DNA from: Eubacterium callanderi | GTDB lineage: Bacteria > Bacillota > Clostridia > Eubacteriales > Eubacteriaceae | DNA length: 64,000 nt | Assembly (NCBI RefSeq): GCF_900142645.1 | Contig: NZ_FRBP01000009.1 | Coordinates: 157,114-221,113 of the forward strand | Direction: 5' to 3' | In this document: positions 26,388-37,455 of the stretch, piece after piece | Numbering within the stretch: position 1 is the stretch's first letter | Layout: each line of letters opens with the position of its first letter | Made by a program: the position numbers and the translations under genes | Notes under the pieces: generated by a model | What the model saw: the letters and a program-made list of their open reading frames with translations, nothing else | Told to the model about the DNA's origin: nothing | Databases searched by the model: none

Positions 26388-26874
26388 AATAACTTTCTCC
26401 TTATATCATTTTTTGAACTGGATTATGCGCAATCACCAGCTCACGATTCCAGTCGATGTATCATTTTGCCCTGACCGATTCATCAACCACTAAGTTTTTT
26501 GACCAGTCTGTAAAAGGATAAATACAGTATTTTCGTTTCTTTGACTGCATTCTCACGACCATTCCTTAAAAGAGGATTTGAATTCTCCTTTAAGTTGCGA
26601 TGATTATAATTTTTCAATTTGACGTTTGTGTGACGTCTGAGTGTCTGCTTTGTGAAGCGATTTGTTATGCTACTGTTAAGGCCGCATTTCCATGCGCTTT
26701 CATACAATTTTAAAAAATTTCAACTTTAAAATCTTCATTTAAGAATAAATATGGTTTTGAGCTTCAATCTTTAAGATTACGTCGATTTAGATTGAGGATT
26801 CGCTGAATATGATCTGTATTAAAAAACGCTCAATGATACATATTATGATGCCGACATGGTTTTTTTATTTCCGT

Positions 26875-26895
26875 CCCGTATCGCGGCGATACCCT
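26875..26895. repeat. Dispersed palindrome, copy 6 (degraded)
   Basis: CCCGTATCG CGG CGATACCCT: the outer three bases of the right arm no longer pair. Confidence 0.65.
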
Positions 26896-26913
26896 TTGAA
26901 AATAATTTTTCTT

Positions 26914-26940
26914 ACCAGAGAGCCTGTTTCTCTGGTTTTT
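26914..26940 (+). terminator. Orphan intrinsic terminator
   Basis: ACCAGAGA / TCTCTGGT hairpin with a 7-nt loop and a T6 tail on the + strand. No + strand gene lies within 2.4 kb upstream, so it may end a small RNA or be a relic. Confidence 0.75.
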
Positions 26941-27083
26941 TGCGCTTTGACCAAATCTTCCCCGCTTTTTAGCTACATTATTTAAGGGTTTTATGATAAA
27001 CTATAATGAACTATGCAAAGTGTTAGATGTGGATGAAGGATTTAACCAATAGATCTATTTCAATCGAAAGGAAGGGTGTTTTA

Positions 27084-29189
27084 ATGAAGAATTGTTGTGA
27101 AAAATGCGGAAAAGAACTGGGGTTTTTTGAGCGTTCTTTAAAAATAAACAATTCACGGATTAACATACAATACGACGCGCTCTGCAGCGAATGCCACAGG
27201 ACCATCAAGGAGGGCATCAGCCAGATCGACGAAATGTACCAGCGTGTCATGGGAAACCTCAAGGAAAACTACCACGCCACCAACATGGCAGCCGTGGATA
27301 TTGACACCTTGATCTTTCTGGCAGTCGAAGCGCTGCTGGTCATCGAACCGAATTATTTTTCGGATAAGACCAGTCTGAACCAGACCATTATCAACCGGAC
27401 CGACCGGATCATCAACAAGCAGAACGACATGGCCAAGATTGTCTACAAGGTGCTGCTCTACGGCTTCTTTGACAATCTGGAAAACAACGGGCTGGACAAG
27501 AGCAAAAATTTTGTCAGCTACATGATGCAGAATACCCTTTACATGGAACAGCTGTCCATGAACTGCAGCGAGGAAGTGCCGCGAACCTACGTCAACGCCT
27601 TTTTCTCCCGCAAGGGCTTTATTATGGAGCGCATTGAAAAGAAAACACTGCTCTACGTCATGATCAAGGACGAAACCGTCATTGATTATGAAATGAAGCA
27701 GACTGAGGACTATTACCTGATCGACTTTAAAAATCTTTTCTATACCGGCGATCCGGAAAAAAATGTCCAGTGCTATGTGAATGGCGTGGAAAACGCAAAG
27801 ACCATCACCAAAACCATTGACAATTTCAATACAAAGACCACCAAGAAAGAGGAGCGCCGCATACGCGACACCCTCAACATCATTAACGAGAAAGTCGTGA
27901 GAGACCTGAAATCTCTGAAGCCCGATGAAGCCATTGACACCATTCATCTGGACTGCGTGCTGCTCTGTATTGCCAAAAACATCCGAAAAGACCCCGAGGG
28001 GCGCAAATCGCCCATACAGGCCCCAGATGGCCTGGCAGTAGAGCTGCTCTGGAAAAAATACACGGCCAACCTGGCGCTCATGGGGATCGACAGTAAAGAA
28101 AAGGCCGCCGAGTACATTGCGAAGAACTGCCTGTACGCGGACGGCTTCCATGTAAAATACGGCAAAAAGGATCCGGAAACAGGCTGGGCTTTCTTTGCGA
28201 CCAAGGGTTATATTGTCGCCTTTGACCAGAGCAAGCGTCTGTTTTTCATGTATACCGACGACTATCCCAACGACCTGTACTTCCCGTGTAACGAGATGAT
28301 GTACAACGGCCGCCAGTACCTCCAGCTGCCAATGGAGGACGAGGTGCCAAACGATGACGAGCTGGACGGCATCCTGTTCTTCAGCCGCGACGTCAAGCTG
28401 ATCATGGGCATCAGTCATTATTTTGAGCGCAACAATATGTTTTACCAGATGGAAAACTTCATCGAGGTTGAGGAGGCTGTCTACGGCGACCCTGAGCAGC
28501 TCATGGAAGTCAAGCGGGTGTCCGACCACCTGTTCAGGGATTTTGGCTACATGCCCTTCTGCCTGTACGACGAGTGGTATGTCATTCAGAAGGAACTGCG
28601 GCAGGACGATATACTCCTGAACCGGCTGATTCCTGAAAAGAGCGGCCTGCGCAAGCGCTACGCCACCGGGGATGTCATCTACGCGCCCAAGATTCTCGAC
28701 GCCTTTAAAAACGGCGCCAAGGAGCTCCAGGCCAATCTGGAGATTGCGGGTGAGAGCATTGCCAAGGGGCTGCTGTGGTGCTACTTTAAGGCCTCCCTCA
28801 TCGATACCCTGTCCAAGGAGTGGGTCCGCATTGGCGGCGATATTCTGGCAGCTGGGGACGACCTGGTGACCGCCTTTTTCAAATACTCCAGCCTTAAGAC
28901 CATTGAGCCGGAAAAGACCTACTATATCGGCTTGTTTATCTACTATCTGATGGATAAAAACATCCTGCCGGATACCGATTTTCTGGACAATTATGAGCGG
29001 GCAGTGCAGACCTTCCTCGAATGTAAACGGGAGGTTGACCGCACCCTGGCCGAGCAGCCGGCAGAGCCCATAACCCGGGAAATAAATACCGAGCCCGAAA
29101 CGCCCCGGCCGCAGGCGGCACCGGCAGACGCGGCGCCCGAGCCCGAATTCAAGCCCCTGAACTGGGACGACGACAAGCGGGGTGAGTAA
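27084..29189 (+). CDS. Large zinc-ribbon protein of unknown function
   Basis: A 701-residue soluble protein not recognised. It opens with a zinc-ribbon-like pair CCEKCGKE ... CSECH (about residues 4-45). The long body is mixed alpha/beta without a named motif, and the C-terminal 45 residues are Pro/Glu/Ala-rich and probably disordered. The start at 27084 follows AAGGAAGGG; the upstream in-frame ATG at 27027 has no RBS. It ends 2 bp before a response regulator gene, so it may act in, or be controlled by, that two-component system (inference). Confidence 0.78.
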   Translation: MKNCCEKCGKELGFFERSLKINNSRINIQYDALCSECHRTIKEGISQIDEMYQRVMGNLKENYHATNMAAVDIDTLIFLAVEALLVIEPNYFSDKTSLNQTIINRTDRIINKQNDMAKIVYKVLLYGFFDNLENNGLDKSKNFVSYMMQNTLYMEQLSMNCSEEVPRTYVNAFFSRKGFIMERIEKKTLLYVMIKDETVIDYEMKQTEDYYLIDFKNLFYTGDPEKNVQCYVNGVENAKTITKTIDNFNTKTTKKEERRIRDTLNIINEKVVRDLKSLKPDEAIDTIHLDCVLLCIAKNIRKDPEGRKSPIQAPDGLAVELLWKKYTANLALMGIDSKEKAAEYIAKNCLYADGFHVKYGKKDPETGWAFFATKGYIVAFDQSKRLFFMYTDDYPNDLYFPCNEMMYNGRQYLQLPMEDEVPNDDELDGILFFSRDVKLIMGISHYFERNNMFYQMENFIEVEEAVYGDPEQLMEVKRVSDHLFRDFGYMPFCLYDEWYVIQKELRQDDILLNRLIPEKSGLRKRYATGDVIYAPKILDAFKNGAKELQANLEIAGESIAKGLLWCYFKASLIDTLSKEWVRIGGDILAAGDDLVTAFFKYSSLKTIEPEKTYYIGLFIYYLMDKNILPDTDFLDNYERAVQTFLECKREVDRTLAEQPAEPITREINTEPETPRPQAAPADAAPEPEFKPLNWDDDKRGE

Positions 29190-29191
29190 GC

Positions 29192-29878
29192 ATGCGCGTT
29201 TTACTGGTAGAGGATGAAGTGTCTCTCGCGACCGCCCTTGGGAAAATCCTTGAAAAAAATAAAATCCTGGTCGATGTGGTCCACGACGGCATTGAGGGCA
29301 AGCTGCTCAGCGAGAATGATGTCTACGACGTCATTGTCCTGGACATTATGCTGCCAGGTATGAGCGGGCTGGACATTCTCAAATCCATCCGCGACCGCGG
29401 CAAGAACGTGCCTGTGCTGCTCCTGACCGCAAAGGACAGTACGGCCGATAAGGTAAAAGGCCTGGATATGGGAGCGGACGATTACCTTGTCAAGCCCTTT
29501 GTCACTGAGGAGCTGCTGGCCCGTATCCGCGCCCTGGGCAGACGTCCCTGGGAGGTTTATCAGGACAATGCCATCACCTTTTCCGATTTATCGCTGAACA
29601 TCAACAGCGGCGAGCTGCTCATCGGCGGCGCGCCCATCAAGCTGACCTCCAAGGAGGCCCAGCTGCTGGAAATGTTTATCAGAAACCCGGGGATGACCAT
29701 CTCAAAGGAACAGATCCTCGACCGGATCTGGGGCATTGAGAGCATGGCCATGGAGAATTCGGTGGAGATTTACGTCCACTACCTGCGGAAAAAACTGAAA
29801 AAATCCCGGACTGTCATCAAGACGATCCGTGGTCTGGGCTATGTGCTGAAGGAAGAGGACAATGCTCAGCCTCAATAA
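29192..29878 (+). CDS. OmpR-family response regulator
   Basis: A 228-residue regulator. The receiver domain (about 1-115) has acidic residues E7/D8, phosphorylation site D51 (VIVLDIMLPG) and the conserved Lys in VKPF. The winged-helix DNA-binding domain (about 130-222) contains LTSKEAQLLEMF and YVHYLRKKL. It overlaps the following sensor kinase gene by 17 bp, which indicates translational coupling. Confidence 0.94.
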   Translation: MRVLLVEDEVSLATALGKILEKNKILVDVVHDGIEGKLLSENDVYDVIVLDIMLPGMSGLDILKSIRDRGKNVPVLLLTAKDSTADKVKGLDMGADDYLVKPFVTEELLARIRALGRRPWEVYQDNAITFSDLSLNINSGELLIGGAPIKLTSKEAQLLEMFIRNPGMTISKEQILDRIWGIESMAMENSVEIYVHYLRKKLKKSRTVIKTIRGLGYVLKEEDNAQPQ

Positions 29879-31205
29879 ATTAAGATTAAACCTGACGCTG
29901 ATGAATACCGCGGTCCTGATTGGATTGTCGGTATTTGTCGCTGTTTCGCTCTATTTGACCATCAACATGGACATGGAGTCCGGCGTCAGCAACAACCTTG
30001 AGATCTACTGCTCCCAGCTGGCCAACAATGTTGAGCAGCTCCAGACCCAGCAGGAGGGCGGCACGGTTGCGCCAGAGACCCAGAAGGGCTACCAGGAGTT
30101 TAAGGACACACTGGTGCACAACAGCATTGCCTTTACCATCTGGGATGATGCGTTTAACGTGATGGACAAGTCCGAGTCCCAGCCCTTGAATCAGGACCAG
30201 CTTTTCCGGCTTATCAACCGTTATTTCAGCGGCAACCGGGATAAGTACCTGATCAGTGACTATGAGACCGACGACAATAATCTTAAAATCTGTACCTATG
30301 TTACCGTCAGTAAGGATGGTGAAATGCGGGTGGTGCAGGCCATGAAAAATATGGACACGGAGCGCGGTGTGTTAAAGAACGCGGTCCGGATGATCCTTAT
30401 CGTGGTGCTGGCCGGCGCGACCCTTTCCTTACTGTGCGGTTATTTTCTGTCCGGCAGGGCGCTGGTGCCTGTGCGAAAGAGTATGGACCAGCAGCGGGAA
30501 TTCCTCGCGGATGCGTCCCATGAGCTCAGGACGCCCATTGCCGTTATCCAGACCAATCTGGAGGTGGTGAAGGCCAGCGGCGACGAAACCGTTGAGAGCC
30601 AGTCCACCTGGCTGGACAACGCCTATGACGAGACCAAGCGCATGCACCATATTGTCGAGGACCTGATGTTCCTGGCCAGGGCCGACTCTGGCGACGTGCA
30701 TTTTGAGCCTGCGCCGGTGGATATTGGCTACCTGATTATGGAGGTCACTGAGCGGTTTATCCCCATGGCTGCCCAGAAATCCATCACAATCCTCAGCAAG
30801 GTTCCCATGGAGGAACTGAACGTGATGGGGGATGAAAAGCAGCTGACTCAGCTCATGGTCATCCTCATCGACAACGCCATCAAATATACCGAGCCGGGGG
30901 CTGACGAGCGGAATAAAACCATCGTCGTCCAGGCAGAGCGGATTGAGGAGGGCATTGAAATCTGTGTGACCGACAAGGGCATCGGTATTTCCAAAGAGGA
31001 ACAGGAGAAAATCTTCCAGCGCTTCTACCGTGTGGATAAGGTGCGCTCCAGAGCAGAGGGCGGCACAGGCCTTGGCCTGTCCATCGCCTACTGGATCGTC
31101 CAGAAGCACAAGGGCATCATCCGGGTGGAAAGCGAAGAAAATGTGGGAACCAAAATGATCATTGTGTTCCCGTCTTATGAAGGACCAAAGGAGGCAAACG
31201 AATGA
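29862..31205 (+). CDS. Sensor histidine kinase
   Basis: A 447-residue kinase: N-terminal helix (about 10-35), extracytoplasmic sensor region (about 36-165), second helix (about 170-195), then a DHp domain with SHELRTP (phosphorylated His about residue 220) and an ATPase with N-box DNAIKY, G1 DKGIGI and G2 GTGLGL. A HAMP domain is very short or missing. It is cognate to the overlapping response regulator. Its TGA overlaps the alcohol dehydrogenase start as ATGA. Confidence 0.93.
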   Translation: MLSLNKLRLNLTLMNTAVLIGLSVFVAVSLYLTINMDMESGVSNNLEIYCSQLANNVEQLQTQQEGGTVAPETQKGYQEFKDTLVHNSIAFTIWDDAFNVMDKSESQPLNQDQLFRLINRYFSGNRDKYLISDYETDDNNLKICTYVTVSKDGEMRVVQAMKNMDTERGVLKNAVRMILIVVLAGATLSLLCGYFLSGRALVPVRKSMDQQREFLADASHELRTPIAVIQTNLEVVKASGDETVESQSTWLDNAYDETKRMHHIVEDLMFLARADSGDVHFEPAPVDIGYLIMEVTERFIPMAAQKSITILSKVPMEELNVMGDEKQLTQLMVILIDNAIKYTEPGADERNKTIVVQAERIEEGIEICVTDKGIGISKEEQEKIFQRFYRVDKVRSRAEGGTGLGLSIAYWIVQKHKGIIRVESEENVGTKMIIVFPSYEGPKEANE

Positions 31206-32341
31206 AAGAATTAAAGTTTAACGGCAATAAGCTGGTCACAGGACCAGGCGCCATTGATTATATTAAAAATCTGGATGGACAGCGGATCTTTGTGGTCACC
31301 GGAAAGTCCGCTATGTTTAAAAACGGAACCATTGACCACATCAAAGCAGTTTTCACAGAGCAGGGCAAAACCTGCGAGGTGTACAGCGGGATTGGCGGCA
31401 ACCCGACCACCGGCGAGGTGCTCTCCGGCCTTGCAGCCATGAAGGCCTTTGACCCGGACACGGTCATGGCAGTGGGGGGCGGCTCCGCCATCGACGCCAC
31501 CAAGGTTATGACCCTGATGTGCGAATACCCGGAACTTACACTGGAGGATATCCGCGGCGGCAAGGCGCCGGCAGAACGGAAAAAGCTTCAGTTTATCGCT
31601 GCGCCGTCCACCTCTGGCACTGCCAGTGAGGTCACCCGCGCAGCGGTCATTACCTTTACAGAGGAAAATATTAAGGTGGGCCTGAAGACCACGGCGTTTA
31701 TCCCCGACATCGCCATCCTCGACGGCAGCCTGACCCTGTCCATGCCAAAACACGTCATGGTAGAAACCGGTATGGATGCCCTGACCCACGCGGTCGAGAG
31801 CTACATTAACAAGAACAACGACGATTTCTGCAAGTTCATGTCCAAGGGCGCAGTGGAGGGGCTGTGCGCGTACCTGCCCCTCTCCTACGAAAAGGGCGAT
31901 GTGGAAAACCGCCAGAAGGTACACAACTTCCAGTGCCTGGCCGGTCTGGCCTTCCAGAACTCCGGCCTGGGGATGGACCACGGTATTGCCCATGCCTTCG
32001 GCGGACGCTTTGGCACAAGCCACGGCCTGCTCAACGCAGTGGCCCTGCCCTATGTTCTCAAGTACAACGCGCGGGATGAGGCCGTCAAGGCAGATCTGGA
32101 TGAGCTGTCAAGAATGATCGGAGCCGATATTATAAAGACCATCGAGGGCTTTAACGCCCAGTTTGGCGTTCCTAAAACCTTCAGGGAGATGGGGATCAGC
32201 GAGGAGGACTTCAACGCCCATTACGAGAGCCTTCTGGACAATTCCATGAAGGGCTCGACCGCCCGTAATCCGGTGCCGATGACCCGAGAGGAAATGGACA
32301 AGGTTTTAAAGAGCATCTACTACGGCGATATTTTGTTTTAG
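31202..32341 (+). CDS. Iron-containing alcohol dehydrogenase
   Basis: A 379-residue group III dehydrogenase. The NAD(P)-binding N-terminal half has the GGGSAID motif, and the C-terminal metal-binding half has DALTHAVES and GMDHGIAHAFGG ... TSHG, supplying the iron-ligand histidines. It interconverts alcohols and aldehydes; the chain-length preference is unknown. It overlaps the sensor kinase by 4 bp, so it is co-expressed with a signalling pair, an uncommon arrangement. Confidence 0.93.
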   Translation: MKELKFNGNKLVTGPGAIDYIKNLDGQRIFVVTGKSAMFKNGTIDHIKAVFTEQGKTCEVYSGIGGNPTTGEVLSGLAAMKAFDPDTVMAVGGGSAIDATKVMTLMCEYPELTLEDIRGGKAPAERKKLQFIAAPSTSGTASEVTRAAVITFTEENIKVGLKTTAFIPDIAILDGSLTLSMPKHVMVETGMDALTHAVESYINKNNDDFCKFMSKGAVEGLCAYLPLSYEKGDVENRQKVHNFQCLAGLAFQNSGLGMDHGIAHAFGGRFGTSHGLLNAVALPYVLKYNARDEAVKADLDELSRMIGADIIKTIEGFNAQFGVPKTFREMGISEEDFNAHYESLLDNSMKGSTARNPVPMTREEMDKVLKSIYYGDILF

Positions 32342-32361
32342 AGAGAACAAGCGGAGGAACA

Positions 32362-34566
32362 ATGAGTTTATTAGACGGACTGAATGAACAGCAGAGGGAA
32401 GCAGCAGCAACGACCGAAGGGCCGGTTCTGATTCTGGCCGGTGCCGGCTCCGGGAAAACCCGGACCATTATCCACAGAATCGCTTATATTATCGAGAGTA
32501 AAAAGGCCTGGCCGTCACAGATCCTGGCCATTACCTTTACCAATAAAGCAGCGGGCGAAATGCGCGAGCGTATCGCCGCCATGAATGTGGAGGAGAGCGA
32601 CCGCATCTGGATGTATACCTTCCACGCCATGTGCGCCCGCATCATGCGTATCCACAGCCAGTGGCTGGGCTATGAAGACAACTTTGTCATCTATGATACC
32701 GACGACCAGAAGCGCCTCTACAAAACCCTGATCAAGGAGCTGGATTTTAACGATAAGATGTTTCCATTCCAGTATGTATCGGGCCAGATCTCCACAGCCA
32801 AGAATAATTTCTGGACGCCGGAGGATTACCTGAAGAACAACCCCGGCGAGTTCCGGGCAGAGAAGGTGGCCCAGTACTACCGCCTGTACCAGGACACCCT
32901 GAAAAAGAACAACGCCATGGACTTCGATGACCTCATCTACAACACGCTGGTGCTGTTTAAGGGCTTTCCCGAAATTCTGGAGCAGTACCAGAACCGGTTT
33001 AAGTACATTCTGGTCGATGAGTACCAGGATACGAACCACAGCCAGTACGAGCTGGTTAACCTGCTGGCCGCGAAACACCGCAACCTGTGTGTGTGCGGGG
33101 ACGACGACCAGAGTATCTACATGTGGCGCGGGGCAGATATTAACAATATCCTCGACTTTGAAAAGGACTATCCTGACGCCAAGGTTGTCAAGCTGGAAGA
33201 AAATTACCGTTCCACCAGCGTGATCCTGGACTGTGCCAACAAGGTGATCGCCAACAATACTGGCCGTAAGGATAAAAACCTCTGGACCCGAAATCCCGGG
33301 GAGGATAAGATCGTCGTCTCATCCTTTAACCAGGGCTATGACGAGGCCCGCTTTGTAGCTCAGGAAATCGAGAACCTGAGGGCTGATAAAGGCTATACCT
33401 ACGGCGACTTTGCGGTGCTCTACCGCACCAATGCCCAGTCCCGTCTCTTTGAAGAGGCTTTCATGCGCGAGGGCATGCCTTACCAGCTCATCGGAGGCAC
33501 AGGCTTTTACTCACGTATGGAAATCAAGGATATTATTTCCTACCTCCATGTGCTCATCAATCCCCTGGACAATATCGGCTTTATGCGCATCGTGAACGTA
33601 CCCAAGCGCGGGATCGGCACAGCCACCCTGGAAAAAATTCGGGAATTTGCCGAGTTCAAGGGCTGGAGCCTCATGGAAACTTTTTACCACTGCGAGGAAG
33701 TGCCAGAGCTCAGCTCCAGTGTGCGCAACAAGGTCCGCGAGTTCGCCGCGGTCATGGAGGAGCTGCGGGACCGCTGCGAAACCGATTCGGTCAGCGAGCT
33801 CATCGACCATGTCATCAAGGATACCGGCTATCTTGAGATGCTGGAGCTCGGCAAGCTGGACCACAGCGAGAGCCGTATCGAAAACCTTGAGGAGCTGATC
33901 TCCTCGGCCGTGGAATTTGAAAAGAACAGCGATGACAAGAGCCTGACCGCCTACCTGGAAACCGTGGCCCTGACAGCAGAAACCGACAAGTATGACAGCG
34001 AGGAAGGGAAGATCCTGCTCATGACCCTGCACAACGCCAAGGGGCTTGAGTTTCCAGTGGTCTTTCTGCCCGGCGTGGAGGAGGGGATATTCCCCCACGG
34101 CCGTTCCATGGACAACCCAGAGGAAATGGAGGAAGAACGCCGTATCTGTTATGTGGGCATCACCCGCGCCAAGGAGCGGCTGTATATGTCATGGGCGGCA
34201 GAACGCACCGTTTACGGACGCCGCCAGCCTCAGATGCAGTCCCGCTTCCTGAAGGAGCTGCCTCCGGAATGCCTGGAATTGAATGTCCAGAAATACGAGC
34301 GCAACGAGATTGTCGAGGAAGCCTCGGTGGAGAAAAAGACCTACAGCTTTTCCGACCATTTGCAGCATAAACCCAATGTTTATAAATCTGCAGCGCCTAA
34401 AAAGGCCAAGGAGGAAAGCTCCGGCGCCTTTAATCTCAGCGATAAGGTCAAGCATAAAAAATTTGGCATCGGCACCATTGTCGAGGTAAAACCGAATCAG
34501 GTGTCAATCGCATTCCCAGGAGTGGGTATAAAGAAACTGGACCCATCTTATGTAACAAAAGCCTAG
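32362..34566 (+). CDS. pcrA: ATP-dependent DNA helicase PcrA/UvrD
   Basis: A 734-residue superfamily 1A helicase. Walker A is LAGAGSGKT (near residue 30), motif II VDEYQDTN, motif III GDDDQSIYMWRGAD, and motif VI CYVGITRAKERLY. The C-terminal DKVKHKKFGIGTIVEV segment is the Tudor-like RNA-polymerase-binding tail seen in PcrA. It acts in DNA repair and clearing of replication and transcription blocks. It lies 20 bp after the alcohol dehydrogenase and 30 bp before ligA, the usual Firmicute pcrA-ligA pair. Confidence 0.96.
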   Translation: MSLLDGLNEQQREAAATTEGPVLILAGAGSGKTRTIIHRIAYIIESKKAWPSQILAITFTNKAAGEMRERIAAMNVEESDRIWMYTFHAMCARIMRIHSQWLGYEDNFVIYDTDDQKRLYKTLIKELDFNDKMFPFQYVSGQISTAKNNFWTPEDYLKNNPGEFRAEKVAQYYRLYQDTLKKNNAMDFDDLIYNTLVLFKGFPEILEQYQNRFKYILVDEYQDTNHSQYELVNLLAAKHRNLCVCGDDDQSIYMWRGADINNILDFEKDYPDAKVVKLEENYRSTSVILDCANKVIANNTGRKDKNLWTRNPGEDKIVVSSFNQGYDEARFVAQEIENLRADKGYTYGDFAVLYRTNAQSRLFEEAFMREGMPYQLIGGTGFYSRMEIKDIISYLHVLINPLDNIGFMRIVNVPKRGIGTATLEKIREFAEFKGWSLMETFYHCEEVPELSSSVRNKVREFAAVMEELRDRCETDSVSELIDHVIKDTGYLEMLELGKLDHSESRIENLEELISSAVEFEKNSDDKSLTAYLETVALTAETDKYDSEEGKILLMTLHNAKGLEFPVVFLPGVEEGIFPHGRSMDNPEEMEEERRICYVGITRAKERLYMSWAAERTVYGRRQPQMQSRFLKELPPECLELNVQKYERNEIVEEASVEKKTYSFSDHLQHKPNVYKSAAPKKAKEESSGAFNLSDKVKHKKFGIGTIVEVKPNQVSIAFPGVGIKKLDPSYVTKA

Positions 34567-34584
34567 GTCTAAATTTTGCGTTGA

Positions 34585-36597
<2,013 letters not shown>

Positions 36598-36601
36598 AAA
36601 T

Positions 36602-36638
36602 AAAACCAAGGGGTATCGTCACGATACCCCTTGGTTTT
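36602..36638. terminator. Bidirectional terminator built on dispersed palindrome, copy 7
   Basis: Perfect 17-bp stem, AAAACCAAGGGGTATCG and its complement, around TCA, with T-tails on both strands. It lies in the convergent gap between ligA and a methyltransferase gene. The GTATCG / CGATAC core is that of the dispersed palindrome; the outer arms are extended. Confidence 0.92.
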
Positions 36639-36642
36639 TAGA

Positions 36643-37263
36643 TTAATCCACTGGTTTGGCGGCCACAAGGCAGTAAATATTGTTTTTCAGGATTTCGATC
36701 AGCCTGAGATTCTCAAATCCGGCGATTTCGGCCATGCGGGCCAGGTCGGCGGCCGTGTATTTCATAAAGCCCTGGCGGGTAATGGGCAGCCGGTCCAGCC
36801 AGGCCTTTGTGTAAAAAGCGTTGGCAAAGACAGCGCCGGGCTTCAGCACACGGTAAATTTCCAGGTAGCCCTTTAAGGGGTCCTCCCAGAAATAGACCGT
36901 GTTCACCGTATAGGCAAAATCAAAAAAATCGGGGGGAAAGGGAAGCTGAAGGGCGTTTCCCGGCCCAAGGGCCAGACGGCCCTGCGCGATGAGTGCTTCG
37001 CTTTTTCGGATGGCAAGCTCCAGCATGTCATCAGAGGTCTCAATTCCGTAGAACTGGCCGGGAAGGCCCTTGGCAAACCGACGCAGGAGATGGCCGTTTC
37101 CAAAGCCAATATCGAGGCTTCTCTCAGGAGTTATCTGCCTGAGGACAGCCTCAATGCTTTTGTACTGGAGTGTGTTAAGCCGGTTCATCAGAAAGGTGGA
37201 GAAATGACCGCCAAGCCCCCTTGGGTTTGAAAACTGTGTGCCCATGTATTTTATAATGTTCAT
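36643..37263 (-). CDS. Class I SAM-dependent methyltransferase
   Basis: A 206-residue methyltransferase with motif I LDIGFGNGHLL (about residues 45-55), an acidic residue in the following strand (YGIETSDDM), and FDFAYTVNTVYFWEDP, as in the UbiE/Methyltransf_11 group. The substrate is unknown. The start at 37263 is supported by GAGG at good spacing and by the promoter at 37308-37336, whose start site (about 37301) lies inside the longer alternative beginning at 37302. Confidence 0.86.
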   Translation of the reverse strand: MNIIKYMGTQFSNPRGLGGHFSTFLMNRLNTLQYKSIEAVLRQITPERSLDIGFGNGHLLRRFAKGLPGQFYGIETSDDMLELAIRKSEALIAQGRLALGPGNALQLPFPPDFFDFAYTVNTVYFWEDPLKGYLEIYRVLKPGAVFANAFYTKAWLDRLPITRQGFMKYTAADLARMAEIAGFENLRLIEILKNNIYCLVAAKPVD

Positions 37264-37307
37264 AGCGACCTCGCTGAGATTATTGTATGAATAATTGTTC
37301 ATATGTG

Positions 37308-37336
37308 ATTATATGTGAAAAGCTTCGCGCTGTCAA
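37308..37336 (-). promoter_or_regulatory. Consensus promoter of the methyltransferase gene
   Basis: On the minus strand TTGACA (37336-37331) and TATAAT (37313-37308), spacer 17. Confidence 0.85.
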
Positions 37337-37345
37337 GAGAGCGCC

Positions 37346-37370
37346 AACCCGTATCGCCACGATACGGGTT
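37346..37370. repeat. Dispersed palindrome, copy 8
   Basis: AACCCGTATCG CCA CGATACGGGTT in the divergent gap between the methyltransferase and gatC, upstream of both promoters. It cannot terminate either neighbour's mRNA. Confidence 0.88.
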
Positions 37371-37388
37371 GAATTTTACTGAAAATAA

Positions 37389-37417
37389 TTTACATTTAAA
37401 GGGTTTTGAATTATAAT
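37389..37417 (+). promoter_or_regulatory. gatCAB promoter
   Basis: TTTACA (37389-37394) and TATAAT (37412-37417), spacer 17; a second TATAAT is at 37420-37425. Confidence 0.65.
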
Positions 37418-37455
37418 GATATAATGAGAAAAATTTACCCGAAAGGAATGAAATC

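Larger units (their letters stand above)
26388..27083. other. Gene-free AT-rich gap of about 700 bp
   Basis: No convincing gene is seen. A minus-strand frame of 74 codons (26483-26707) has no RBS and no recognisable product. The gap contains a degraded palindrome copy (26875-26895), an orphan + strand terminator (26914-26940) and a TATAAT at 27002-27007 that probably serves the next gene. It may be a decayed element or the leader of the DUF1906 gene. Confidence 0.6.

Noticed and set aside
26483..26707. 74-codon minus-strand frame in the AT-rich gap
   Set aside because: No RBS, no homology recognised, composition like the surrounding non-coding DNA.
27153..28529. 458-codon minus-strand frame opposite the zinc-ribbon gene
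   Set aside because: No RBS, no recognisable domains; the + strand gene has a good start and tight operon spacing.
31211..32023. 270-codon minus-strand frame opposite the alcohol dehydrogenase
   Set aside because: Antisense shadow; the + strand protein has complete family motifs.
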